Source: Agromyces soli (GTDB taxonomy: Bacteria; Actinomycetota; Actinomycetes; Actinomycetales; Microbacteriaceae). Taken from it: a stretch of DNA of 64,000 bases. Numbering within the stretch: position 1 is the stretch's first letter; every line of letters begins with the position of its first letter. The DNA is taken from contig NZ_CP094533.1 in assembly GCF_022811605.1 (NCBI RefSeq), positions 3,720,001 through 3,784,000 on the forward strand, in the 5' to 3' direction. The notes below the pieces were generated by a model, which worked only from the letters and a program-made list of their open reading frames with translations, searched no databases and was not told the origin of the DNA. Position numbers and translations under genes: made by a program. Positions 1-6,288 of this stretch are shown one piece after another.

Positions 1-258
1 GGTCATCCGGGTCCAGTACTCGGCCGGGTCGCGCCAGACCGCGGCATCCGCCGTCGGCCGGCCCGTGAGCCGGAGATCGATGGCCGTCACGCCGGTGGCC
101 TCCTTCGTCGTCGCGGTCTGCTTCGTCATCGTGGTCTGCTTCGTCGTCGCGGTCTGCTTCGTCATCGTGGTCTGCTTCGTCGTCGCGGTCTGCTTCGTCG
201 TCGCGGTCTGCTTCGTCGTCGTGCCGGGTGTCGCGGCCGGCCGCTTCGCGGCGCTCAT
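1..258 (-). CDS. partial CDS, unknown product with N-terminal TTKQTA repeats
   Basis: Only the first 86 codons are in the window; the rest lies beyond the left edge. The ATG overlaps the stop of the MFS gene in an ATGA, so it is the third gene of a TetR-MFS operon and probably translationally coupled. After a short Ala/Pro/Thr start, residues about 12-52 are six tandem copies of a hexapeptide of the type T-T-K-Q-T-A or T-T-M-T-K-Q, encoded by an 18-bp DNA repeat. The sequence then becomes ordinary (TAIDLRLTGRP and so on). I do not recognise the family from this piece. Its place behind a sugar-porter-like MFS gene would fit a catabolic enzyme, but that is inference only. Confidence 0.6.
   Translation of the reverse strand, partial: MSAAKRPAATPGTTTKQTATTKQTATTKQTTMTKQTATTKQTTMTKQTATTKEATGVTAIDLRLTGRPTADAAVWRDPAEYWTRMT
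102..222. repeat. 18-bp in-frame tandem repeat, about six units
   Basis: On the plus strand the unit alternates between TGCTTCGTCGTCGCGGTC and TGCTTCGTCATCGTGGTC, six units head to tail with a degenerate edge. The unit is a multiple of three and keeps the minus-strand reading frame open, so copy number can change without a frameshift. Confidence 0.85.
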
Positions 259-1589
259 GCGACGCTCCGCACTCTGGCGACCGCGAACGCGCCCGCCGCG
301 GCGAAGGCGGCGGACAGCACGAACACGAGCAGGAAGGAGCCGGTGAGCACGACCGCGGCCGCGCCGATGAGCGGCGCGATCGCCTGCGGCACGGCGGAGG
401 CGATGTTCATGATGCCGAGGTCCTTGCCGCGGCTCGCCGCATCCGGCAGCACCTGCGTCGCGAGCGCCTGGTCGACCGAGAGGAAGCAGCCGTAGCCGGC
501 GCCGAGCAGGCCCGCGGCGATCATCGCGACGGTGAGGTCGGGCACGAGGGCGAGCAGCAGCGCGGCGAGCGCCTGCAGCCCGGAGGCGACGAAGACGAAC
601 ACCCGGCGCTTGCCGGTGCGGTCCGACCACCGGCCGAGGCCGAGCGAGGCGAGCACCACGAACACCATGTAGATGAGCGTGAGCACGATGAGGTCGTCCT
701 CGGCGTTCTCGTCCTTCAGACCGAACATCAGGAAGTACAGCAGCAGGCTCGTGCCGAGCGCGTTGCCGACCGAGACGAGCACGCGGCTGAGCAGCGTCCA
801 GCCGAAGTCGGGGTAGCGGCGGGGGCTGATCCACAGGGAGGAGAGGATGCCCCGCGCGGTCACCCGCGCGCGGTCGGCGGCGAGCAGGGGCTGATCCCGG
901 CGCAGCAGGAACGGCACGGCGAGCAGCACGAGCAGGAGGGCGAGCACCGCGTACCCGGCCACCTGGCCCGCGACGAGCTCGGTGACGAGCAGCAGGCCCG
1001 CGATGATGCCGACGGCCTGCGGGGCGGACATCCAGCCGGACACGAAGCCGCGCTGGCCGACCGGCACCTGGTCGGAGATCGTCGCGGTGAGCGCGGCGGT
1101 CATGATGCAGAAGCCGACGGATGCCGCGACCCACGCCGCACCGATCGCCCAGATCTCCGTCTGGAAGCCGAGCAGCACGAGCGAGAGCGCGAAGACGAGC
1201 GCGCCGATCGCGATCCACGGCCGCCGTCGGCCGAAGCGGCTCGTCGTGCGGTCGCTCATGGCGCCCGTGAGCGGGTAGGCGATGATCGTCGCGACGGCCG
1301 CGATGCCGGAGATGATGCCGAAGGCGACGACCGAGTCGACCCAGTTCTCCGGGTGCAGCTCGGCGTCGATCTGGGCGGGGAGCAGCAGCTGCACGGGGGT
1401 CAGCTGCGCCATCCACACGCCGAACCAGACGGTCGCGAAGGCCGCGATCCACCCCGCCGAGACGCGGCGGATCGGTTCGGCGAAGGCGCCGACCGCGCCG
1501 CTCGCCGTGCCCACGCCGATGCCGTGCGGGCCGGGCGCGGAGCCGGGCCCGGCGCCGGGGTCGGACGCGCCGGGGTCGATTCGGGTCAT
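255..1589 (-). CDS. MFS transporter, sugar-porter-like
   Basis: Encodes 444 aa with about twelve hydrophobic segments, the normal length for a major facilitator permease. The loop after the second helix carries the MFS signature (GAMSDRTTSRFGRRRPW, about residues 95-111), and the second half repeats it (GRWSDRTGKRR). This form of the A-motif resembles MFS proteins found next to glycoside utilisation genes, but the substrate cannot be read from sequence. Both ends overlap neighbours by 4 bp (ATGA), so the TetR gene, this gene and the downstream gene form a tightly coupled operon. Control is probably by the TetR product through the inverted repeat upstream of it. A drug-efflux role is the main alternative. 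Confidence 0.85.
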   Translation of the reverse strand: MTRIDPGASDPGAGPGSAPGPHGIGVGTASGAVGAFAEPIRRVSAGWIAAFATVWFGVWMAQLTPVQLLLPAQIDAELHPENWVDSVVAFGIISGIAAVATIIAYPLTGAMSDRTTSRFGRRRPWIAIGALVFALSLVLLGFQTEIWAIGAAWVAASVGFCIMTAALTATISDQVPVGQRGFVSGWMSAPQAVGIIAGLLLVTELVAGQVAGYAVLALLLVLLAVPFLLRRDQPLLAADRARVTARGILSSLWISPRRYPDFGWTLLSRVLVSVGNALGTSLLLYFLMFGLKDENAEDDLIVLTLIYMVFVVLASLGLGRWSDRTGKRRVFVFVASGLQALAALLLALVPDLTVAMIAAGLLGAGYGCFLSVDQALATQVLPDAASRGKDLGIMNIASAVPQAIAPLIGAAAVVLTGSFLLVFVLSAAFAAAGAFAVARVRSVA

Positions 1590-2197
1590 CGGGGGTCCGC
1601 CATTCTCGAGAGGGCGTCGGCCGCGGCGGCGACGACGCGGGCGGCGGCCGCGTCGTCGCGGTCGACCAGCCAGGTGATGGTGAGGCCGTCGGTGAAGGCG
1701 ACGAGCACCCGGGCGACGTGCTCGACGGGCAGCCGCCAGCGTGCGCCGGTGAGCTCGGCCGCGGCCTCGAGGGCCTCGACGACGAGCTCGGCGTAGCGCT
1801 CGTACTGCGCGACGGCGAGGGGATGCCGCTCCGGCGAACGGAGCGCGTACTGGGTGAGCTCGAGCATGGCCTGCTCGTGCTCCGGGTCGGCGCGGAGGTG
1901 CTCGAAGTAGCGCAGCAGGCCGGCCTCGACGAGCTCGGCGAGGCTCGCGCCCTCGCCGGCCGCGGCGATGAGTTCCTCGGGGGCGACGGCCTTCCGCTCG
2001 CGGGCCACGACGGTGCCGATGAGCTCGTCGACGAGCTCGTCCCGCGACTCGAAGGCGTAGTGGAAGCTCGCGAGGCTCATGCCGGCCTCGCCCACGATCG
2101 CGCGCGTCGTCGCCTGCGCGAGGCCCTCGCGGGACACGACTCGCAGCGCGGCCTCGATGAGCGCCGAGCGGCGGTCGGCGGCAGACATCCGCGCCAT
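1586..2197 (-). CDS. TetR/AcrR family transcriptional regulator
   Basis: A 203-aa protein. Residues about 10-55 form the TetR helix-turn-helix (RSALIEAALRVVSREG, then a recognition helix ending SLASFHYAFESRDEL); the remainder is a helical ligand-binding domain. The start is chosen for the AGGAGG-type ribosome binding site just upstream. It is first in the operon with the MFS gene (4-bp overlap) and faces the ppx-like gene. The inverted repeat ACTGGGAC/GACCCAGT in the divergent spacer is the natural candidate for its operator, giving autoregulation plus control of the transporter. The inducer is unknown. Confidence 0.88.
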   Translation of the reverse strand: MARMSAADRRSALIEAALRVVSREGLAQATTRAIVGEAGMSLASFHYAFESRDELVDELIGTVVARERKAVAPEELIAAAGEGASLAELVEAGLLRYFEHLRADPEHEQAMLELTQYALRSPERHPLAVAQYERYAELVVEALEAAAELTGARWRLPVEHVARVLVAFTDGLTITWLVDRDDAAAARVVAAAADALSRMADPR

Positions 2198-2244
2198 CGC
2201 GTCCTCCTCGCCGTCGAGTCGTCGCGACGACCGCGTCGCGACGA

Positions 2245-2264
2245 ACTGGGACAGTTGACCCAGT
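2245..2264. promoter_or_regulatory. candidate TetR operator
   Basis: Inverted repeat ACTGGGAC-AGTT-GACCCAGT, arms matching at 7 of 8 positions, in the 112-bp spacer between the TetR gene and the ppx-like gene. Size and symmetry suit a TetR dimer. Assignment is by position. Confidence 0.5.
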
Positions 2265-2297
2265 CGCCTCAGTATGCAGCATCCGGCCCGGGATCGC

Positions 2298-2303
2298 TAC
2301 GCT
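2298..2303 (+). promoter_or_regulatory. -10 box of leaderless ppx promoter
   Basis: TACGCT followed by exactly 6 nt and then the ATG, so transcription is expected to begin at or next to the start codon. No ribosome binding site precedes the ATG. Confidence 0.65.
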
Positions 2304-2309
2304 CGCTTC

Positions 2310-3236
2310 ATGCGCCTCGGTGTTCTCGATGTCGGTTCCAACACCGTCCACCTCCTCGTGGTCGACGCCCACCCCGGCGCCCGCCCCATCCCCACGGCCT
2401 CGAACAAGTCGGTGCTGCGCCTCATGCGCTACCTCGAGCCCGACGGCGCGATCAGCCCGGAGGGCGTCCGGGCCGTGCTCTCGGCCGTCGGCGAGGCGGC
2501 CAGGGCGGCGCGCGAAGCCGGCATCGACGAGCTGCTCGCCTTCGCCACCTCGGCGATCCGCGAGGCCGCCAACGGCGAGCATCTGCTCGACCTGGTCGAG
2601 CGCGAGACCGGCATCCGGCTCGACGTACTCTCCGGCGAGGACGAGGCCCGGCTCACCTTCCTGGCGGTGCGCCGCTGGTACGGCTGGTCGGCCGACCGCA
2701 TCCTGCTCTTCGACATCGGCGGCGGCTCGCTGGAGATCGCGCTCGGCGGCGACGAGGTGCCCGACGTGGCCCGCTCGCTCCCGCTCGGCGCCGGGCGTTC
2801 GACGATCGCCTTCCTGCCCGACGACCCGCCCTCGGTCGAGCAGGTCGGCCGCCTGCGCGAGCACGCGCGGCGCGTCATCGAGGGCGCGCTCGGCGACTTC
2901 CGCGCGTACGTCGGCCCGGACCACGTCGTCGGCTCCTCGAAGACGATCCGCTCGCTCGCCCGGCTCGCGGGCTGGACCGAGGACGGGGTGGGATCGTCGG
3001 GCCGCGCCATGCTGAAGCTCAAGGGCCTCGACGACTGGATCCCCCGGCTCGCCCGGATCCCCGCCGACGCGCGCCCCGCGCTGCCCGGCATCACGGCCGA
3101 CCGCACGTTCCAGATCGTCGCCGGCGCCGTCGTGCTCTCGGAGGCCATGCGCGCCTTCGACGTCGACGAGCTCGACGTCTCTCCCTGGGCGCTGCGCGAG
3201 GGCCTCATCCTGCGCCGGCTCGACCACCTCGACTGA
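2310..3236 (+). CDS. Ppx/GppA-family phosphatase
   Basis: 308 aa, the short actinobacterial form of the exopolyphosphatase/guanosine pentaphosphatase family (ASKHA fold). Phosphate-1 motif LDVGSNTVHLLVVD lies at residues 4-17, and phosphate-2 motif FDIGGGSLEIA at about residue 134. The family hydrolyses polyphosphate or pppGpp in the cytosol. A longer upstream reading of the frame is rejected because TACGCT and a 6-nt gap place a leaderless promoter directly before this ATG. In mycobacteria this gene follows eno-ftsB-DUF501; here it lies on the opposite strand about 4.3 kb beyond DUF501, so the block has been broken up. It is probably the ppx2-type paralogue. Confidence 0.9.
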   Translation: MRLGVLDVGSNTVHLLVVDAHPGARPIPTASNKSVLRLMRYLEPDGAISPEGVRAVLSAVGEAARAAREAGIDELLAFATSAIREAANGEHLLDLVERETGIRLDVLSGEDEARLTFLAVRRWYGWSADRILLFDIGGGSLEIALGGDEVPDVARSLPLGAGRSTIAFLPDDPPSVEQVGRLREHARRVIEGALGDFRAYVGPDHVVGSSKTIRSLARLAGWTEDGVGSSGRAMLKLKGLDDWIPRLARIPADARPALPGITADRTFQIVAGAVVLSEAMRAFDVDELDVSPWALREGLILRRLDHLD

Positions 3237-3242
3237 GGGCGG

Positions 3243-3794
3243 TCAGTGCTCGCGTCGCGCCAGGCGCCGCACTTCGGCCATCACGTCAGTCGCGAACCAC
3301 AGGTACGACTGGCGCCCGTCCGGCAGCTCGACCGAGTCCTCGCCGTACACCTCGTAGGCGATGTCGACGAGTTCGGCCGGGTCGGTCAAGCCCTCGTGTC
3401 GGGCGAGCAGGACCAGATCGCTGGCATCCTTGTCACGCCCCGCCGCGAGCTTCATCGCGATCAGTTCCCTCGGCGAGGCGACCGACACCGAGAGCGATCC
3501 CGATGCGACGGGAGTTCCTGAGACCCGGAGCCAGCCGCTTCCCGCCGCATTGAGCCACCGAGCGGGCAGCCCGAGATCCTCGGCCATCTCCGCGACGATT
3601 CGTTCGAGGTCCCCGCTCGGCTCGATCATGGCGTCGATGTCGCGCGTCACCCGCACCCCCGGGTCGTCGGGGTAGTTCAGCAGCATCGCCGCGCCGCCGG
3701 CGATCTTGATCGATCCGGAGATGCCGGCCGCCGCGAGCCGTTCCGCGAGCTCGTCGAGGAGGGCGCGGACCTCGGGTGCACCGAACGCGCTCAT
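3243..3794 (-). CDS. nucleotidyltransferase, DUF6036-like (putative toxin)
   Basis: 183 aa with the core of the polymerase-beta-type nucleotidyltransferase fold: GGAAMLL at about residues 33-39, then RVTRDIDAMI, whose D-I-D pair would bind metal. The run DLGLPARWLNAAG matches the conserved shape of DUF6036, a relative of AbiEii/MenT-type toxins. The ATG overlaps the stop of the XRE gene by 4 bp, the usual antitoxin-then-toxin layout. A longer frame extends upstream, but the overlap and family length favour this start. A toxin role is inferred from family and context. A domesticated nucleotidyltransferase is the alternative. Codon use (ATT, CTT, TCA, GGA) is less GC-biased than in neighbours, suggesting transfer. 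Confidence 0.75.
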   Translation of the reverse strand: MSAFGAPEVRALLDELAERLAAAGISGSIKIAGGAAMLLNYPDDPGVRVTRDIDAMIEPSGDLERIVAEMAEDLGLPARWLNAAGSGWLRVSGTPVASGSLSVSVASPRELIAMKLAAGRDKDASDLVLLARHEGLTDPAELVDIAYEVYGEDSVELPDGRQSYLWFATDVMAEVRRLARREH

Positions 3795-4369
3795 CGGGTG
3801 CTCAAGGAGTTCGCGTCCACGTAGATGTTGAGCGCTCGAAGGTAGTCCGGCGTCGTCGCCTTCGCCTTCTCCTGCAGCGAGGGGAATCGAGACACGTACC
3901 AGCGACGGGGCAGCCTCGACGTGGCTGCCCAGTCGGGGCGACGGGACTCGGAGATCGCGCGGCCGTAGACGGCGCGGAACAGCTGTTCCCATCGTTCGTC
4001 CTTGATGGTGGACGGACGATCCGCGAGTTCGACCGCGCTGAGCGCGTCGACGTCACTCGCGATCACATCGGCCGCATGGGAGATCACCCGGAGGGCGAGA
4101 CTCGGTTCGCGTCGGTCGAGCGCCTCGTTGACCCGGTCGGTGACCGCCGCCGGCGTGTAGTCGGCGTAGGCGGTGACCGGGGTCATGGAGAGTCGCAGTC
4201 GAAGCTGCATCGCTTCGAGGGCGCGGGAGAGGGTGTCAAGCCTGATGCTGCCCGATCGCTCGGACCGCTCCATCTGGGAGACGGCGCCCGCGGTCACTCC
4301 AAGGCGCGCCGCGAGTTCGGCACCGGTGATGCCGAGTTCGTCGCGGGCCGCTCGAATGAGATCCGACAT
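3791..4369 (-). CDS. XRE-family regulator (putative antitoxin of the nucleotidyltransferase pair)
   Basis: 192 aa. Residues 1-60 are an XRE helix-turn-helix (LIRAARDELGITGAELAARL, then GVTAGAVSQMERSERSG). The remaining 130 residues are a C-terminal domain I do not recognise, ending in DYLRALNIYVDANSLSTR. It precedes the DUF6036-like gene with an ATGA overlap. The start is fixed by a near-consensus -10 (TATACT) six nt before the ATG, so the mRNA should be leaderless; an in-frame start 30 nt upstream would lie inside the promoter. It probably neutralises or represses its partner and autoregulates. Codon use less GC-rich than neighbours suggests acquisition together with the partner. Confidence 0.78.
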   Translation of the reverse strand: MSDLIRAARDELGITGAELAARLGVTAGAVSQMERSERSGSIRLDTLSRALEAMQLRLRLSMTPVTAYADYTPAAVTDRVNEALDRREPSLALRVISHAADVIASDVDALSAVELADRPSTIKDERWEQLFRAVYGRAISESRRPDWAATSRLPRRWYVSRFPSLQEKAKATTPDYLRALNIYVDANSLSTR

Positions 4370-4375
4370 GCGGCA

Positions 4376-4381
4376 AGTATA
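4376..4381 (-). promoter_or_regulatory. -10 box of leaderless XRE promoter
   Basis: TATACT on the minus strand, 6 nt before the XRE start codon; the closest to consensus of all leaderless promoters in the window. No clear -35. Confidence 0.75.
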
Positions 4382-4403
4382 GCTGGAGCTGATATTCACG
4401 CAC

Positions 4404-4434
4404 GCGTGCCCCCACTGGAATTCGAGCCCAGACT
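4404..4434 (-). repeat. partial copy of the tRNA 3' end (possible attachment-site remnant)
   Basis: 31 bp identical at 29 positions to 4474-4504, which covers the variable loop, T arm, 3' acceptor strand and 3 bp of downstream flank of the tRNA gene. The offset is 70 bp in the same orientation. A duplicated tRNA 3' end is the classic mark of tyrosine-integrase insertion; no integrase gene is visible nearby. It could also be the remnant of a second tRNA copy. Confidence 0.7.
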
Positions 4435-4476
4435 GCGGCCGGGCTCGAGCACGGCGGCGCCTGCCGCCGCCCGGCG

Positions 4477-4550
4477 TGCCCCCACTGGGATTCGAACCCA
4501 GACTTGAGCGGGTTTAAGCCGCCTGCCTCTGCCGGTTGGGCTATGGGGGC
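4477..4550 (-). tRNA. tRNA with anticodon UAA, class I shape (Leu(UAA) by codon, identity uncertain)
   Basis: 74 nt folding into a full cloverleaf: acceptor GCCCCCA/TGGGGGC (7 perfect pairs), D arm with GG in the loop, anticodon stem GGCGG/CCGCT around loop CTTAAAC, five-base variable loop CAAGT, T arm CTGGG-TTCGAAT-CCCAG, discriminator A73. Loop bases 34-36 are TAA, which reads the leucine codons UUA/UUG. Bacterial tRNA-Leu is normally class II with a long variable arm, absent here, so the charged amino acid is not certain. CCA is not encoded (A73 is followed by CG). Confidence 0.85.
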
Positions 4551-4619
4551 ACGGCCTCCCGGGGCGCACACGCCCGAGACGCCGAACGCGGCGCCGCCCA
4601 GGGGGCGACGCCGCGTCAC

Positions 4620-4625
4620 AGTGTA
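4620..4625 (-). promoter_or_regulatory. candidate -10 of the tRNA(UAA) promoter
   Basis: TACACT on the minus strand about 70 bp upstream of the mature tRNA 5' end; it would give a transcript with a 5' leader of about 60 nt. Confidence 0.4.
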
Positions 4626-4667
4626 GTCAGGCGCTGCGTAGTCAGGCGCTGCGTAGTCAGGCGCTGT
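4623..4667. repeat. three 15-bp tandem repeats
   Basis: GTAGTCAGGCGCTGC three times head to tail (the last ends in T) between the tRNA and the end of ndh. The spacer 4551-4672 holds nothing else recognised apart from the tRNA promoter, whose -10 overlaps the repeat edge. Confidence 0.9.
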
Positions 4668-4672
4668 ACCGC

Positions 4673-6253
4673 CTACTTGGCGGCGACGACCTCCTCGGCC
4701 TTCGCCTCGGCGGCGGGGGCCTCGGCTGCCGGCTCGGCCGGAGCGGCCTTCTTCGCGGGCGTGCGCTTCGCCGGAGCCTTCTTCGGCGCGGCCTCGCCGG
4801 CCTCGCTCTTCGCAGCCGGGGCCTTCTTCGCGGCGGCCTTCGCCGGCGCAGCCTTGGGCTCCGCCTTCGCGGGCGCTGCCTTGGGCTCCGCCTTCGCGGG
4901 GGCGGCGGTCGTCGTCGGCGCGGCGTCGGCGGCCGGCTTGGGACGAGCGGCGAACTCCTCGAACGCGGCGCGCGGGCGCTGCACGGCCGACAGCGACACG
5001 ATGTCGCGACCGAGCCAGAAGTTGTTCCACCAGCCCCAGAACACGCGGAACTTGCGCTCCCAGCTGGGCATCGCGAGGCCGTGGTACCCGCGGTGCGCGA
5101 ACCAGGCGAGCAGGCCCTTGATGGCGAGCTTGCCGGACTGGAACACGCCCGAGCCGAGGCCGAGGCCCGCGACGGCACCGAGGTTCTTGTGCACGTAGTT
5201 CTTCGGCTCCTCGCCGCGGAGCACCGCGACGACGTTCTTCGCGAGCAGCTTGCCCTGACGGACGGCGTGCTGGGCGTTCGGCACGCAGTAGCCGCCGACG
5301 CCGCCGCCGGTGAGGTCGGGCACGGCCGAGATGTCGCCGGCCGCCCAGGCGTCGGCCACGATGTCGTCGTCGTCGCCGACGCGGAGGTCGGCGCGGGTCT
5401 TGATGCGGCCGCGCTCCTCGACGGGCAGGTCGCTCGTGCGGACGATCGCCGGGTTCGCCATGACGCCGGCGGTCCAGACGATGAGGTCGGACTCGAAGCT
5501 CTCGCCCGTCGACAGCTCGATCTTGCCGTCGACGGCGCTCGTGAGCTGCGTGTCGAGGTGGATCTGCGCGCCGCGCTGGTCGAGGTGCTTGATCACCCAG
5601 TGGCTCGTCGGGAGCGACACCTCGGGCATGATGCGGCCCATCGCCTCGATGAGGTGGAAGTGGGTGTCCTCGAAGCTGAGCTGCGGGTAGTACTCGAGCA
5701 GGGCGCTCGCGAAGGAGCGCAGCTCGGCGAACACCTCGATGCCGGCGAAGCCGCCGCCGACCACCGTGACGGTGAGCAGTCGGTCGCGCTCGGGACCGGC
5801 GGGCAGGTTGGACGCCTTGTCGAAGTTCGAGAGCAGGCGGTCGCGGATCGCGACGGCCTCTTCGATGGTCTTCAGGCCGATCGCGTTCTCGGCGATGCCG
5901 GGGATCGGGAAGGTGCGCGAGACGGCGCCGCCGGTGACCACGACGATGTCGTAGTCGAACTGCCACGGCTCGCCCTCGGCGGGCGTGATCGTCGCGGTCT
6001 TGGCCGCGTGGTCGATCTTCGTGACCTTGGCGGTGACGACGTTCGTCTTCTTGAGGTGGCGGCGCTGCGCGACGACCGCGTGGCGGGCCTCGATCGAGCC
6101 GGCCGCGACCTCGGGCAGGAAGGGCTGGTACGTCATGTAGGGCAGCGGGTCGACCACGGTGACCTCGGCTTCGCCGGGACGCAGCCACTTCTCGAGCTTC
6201 CACGCGGTGTAGAAACCTGCATACCCGCCACCGACGATGAGAATCTTGGGCAC
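4673..6253 (-). CDS. ndh: type II NADH dehydrogenase with basic Ala/Pro/Lys tail
   Basis: 526 aa. NDH-2 passes electrons from NADH to quinone at the inner membrane face without pumping protons. FAD-binding motif ILIVGGGYAGFYTAWKLE is at the N-terminus, and the NADH-binding motif VTVVGGGFAGIEVFAEL at about residue 165. The start is GTG, set by AAGGAG 10 nt upstream; a longer frame has no such site. From about residue 442 the protein carries an extra 85 residues of alternating Ala, Lys, Pro and Glu (AAPAKAEPK units) resembling a histone-H1-like tail, not usual for the family. It lies 35 bp downstream of the S8 protease gene and probably shares its transcript. Confidence 0.93.
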   Translation of the reverse strand: MPKILIVGGGYAGFYTAWKLEKWLRPGEAEVTVVDPLPYMTYQPFLPEVAAGSIEARHAVVAQRRHLKKTNVVTAKVTKIDHAAKTATITPAEGEPWQFDYDIVVVTGGAVSRTFPIPGIAENAIGLKTIEEAVAIRDRLLSNFDKASNLPAGPERDRLLTVTVVGGGFAGIEVFAELRSFASALLEYYPQLSFEDTHFHLIEAMGRIMPEVSLPTSHWVIKHLDQRGAQIHLDTQLTSAVDGKIELSTGESFESDLIVWTAGVMANPAIVRTSDLPVEERGRIKTRADLRVGDDDDIVADAWAAGDISAVPDLTGGGVGGYCVPNAQHAVRQGKLLAKNVVAVLRGEEPKNYVHKNLGAVAGLGLGSGVFQSGKLAIKGLLAWFAHRGYHGLAMPSWERKFRVFWGWWNNFWLGRDIVSLSAVQRPRAAFEEFAARPKPAADAAPTTTAAPAKAEPKAAPAKAEPKAAPAKAAAKKAPAAKSEAGEAAPKKAPAKRTPAKKAAPAEPAAEAPAAEAKAEEVVAAK

Positions 6254-6288
6254 GGTGAATGGACTCCTTGATTTGTGGGGATGGGCGG

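Noticed and set aside
102-222. CRISPR-like array
   Set aside because: Units of 18 bp are directly adjacent with no spacers and keep a reading frame; it is a coding minisatellite.
65-346. Plus-strand ORF with repeated CFVVAV hydrophobic units
   Set aside because: It is the mirror reading of the TTKQTA repeat of the minus-strand gene; no promoter, no ribosome binding site, and it runs into the MFS gene.
228-1796. Large plus-strand Arg/Glu/His-rich ORF opposite the MFS gene
   Set aside because: Composition (R, E, H, G, D runs) is that of a reverse-frame shadow of a GC-rich membrane protein gene; no homologous motif.
255-3227. Long minus-strand open frame extending from the MFS gene upstream
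   Set aside because: In a genome of this GC content stop codons are rare in shadow frames; the true MFS start is fixed by the 4-bp overlap with the TetR stop, and the upstream part is antisense to ppx.
4404-4434. Second functional tRNA gene
   Set aside because: Only the 3' half of the tRNA is present; upstream of it there is no D or anticodon arm.
4536-5198. Alanine-rich plus-strand ORF opposite ndh
   Set aside because: It only mirrors the Ala/Lys/Pro tail of Ndh and crosses the tRNA promoter and tandem repeat.
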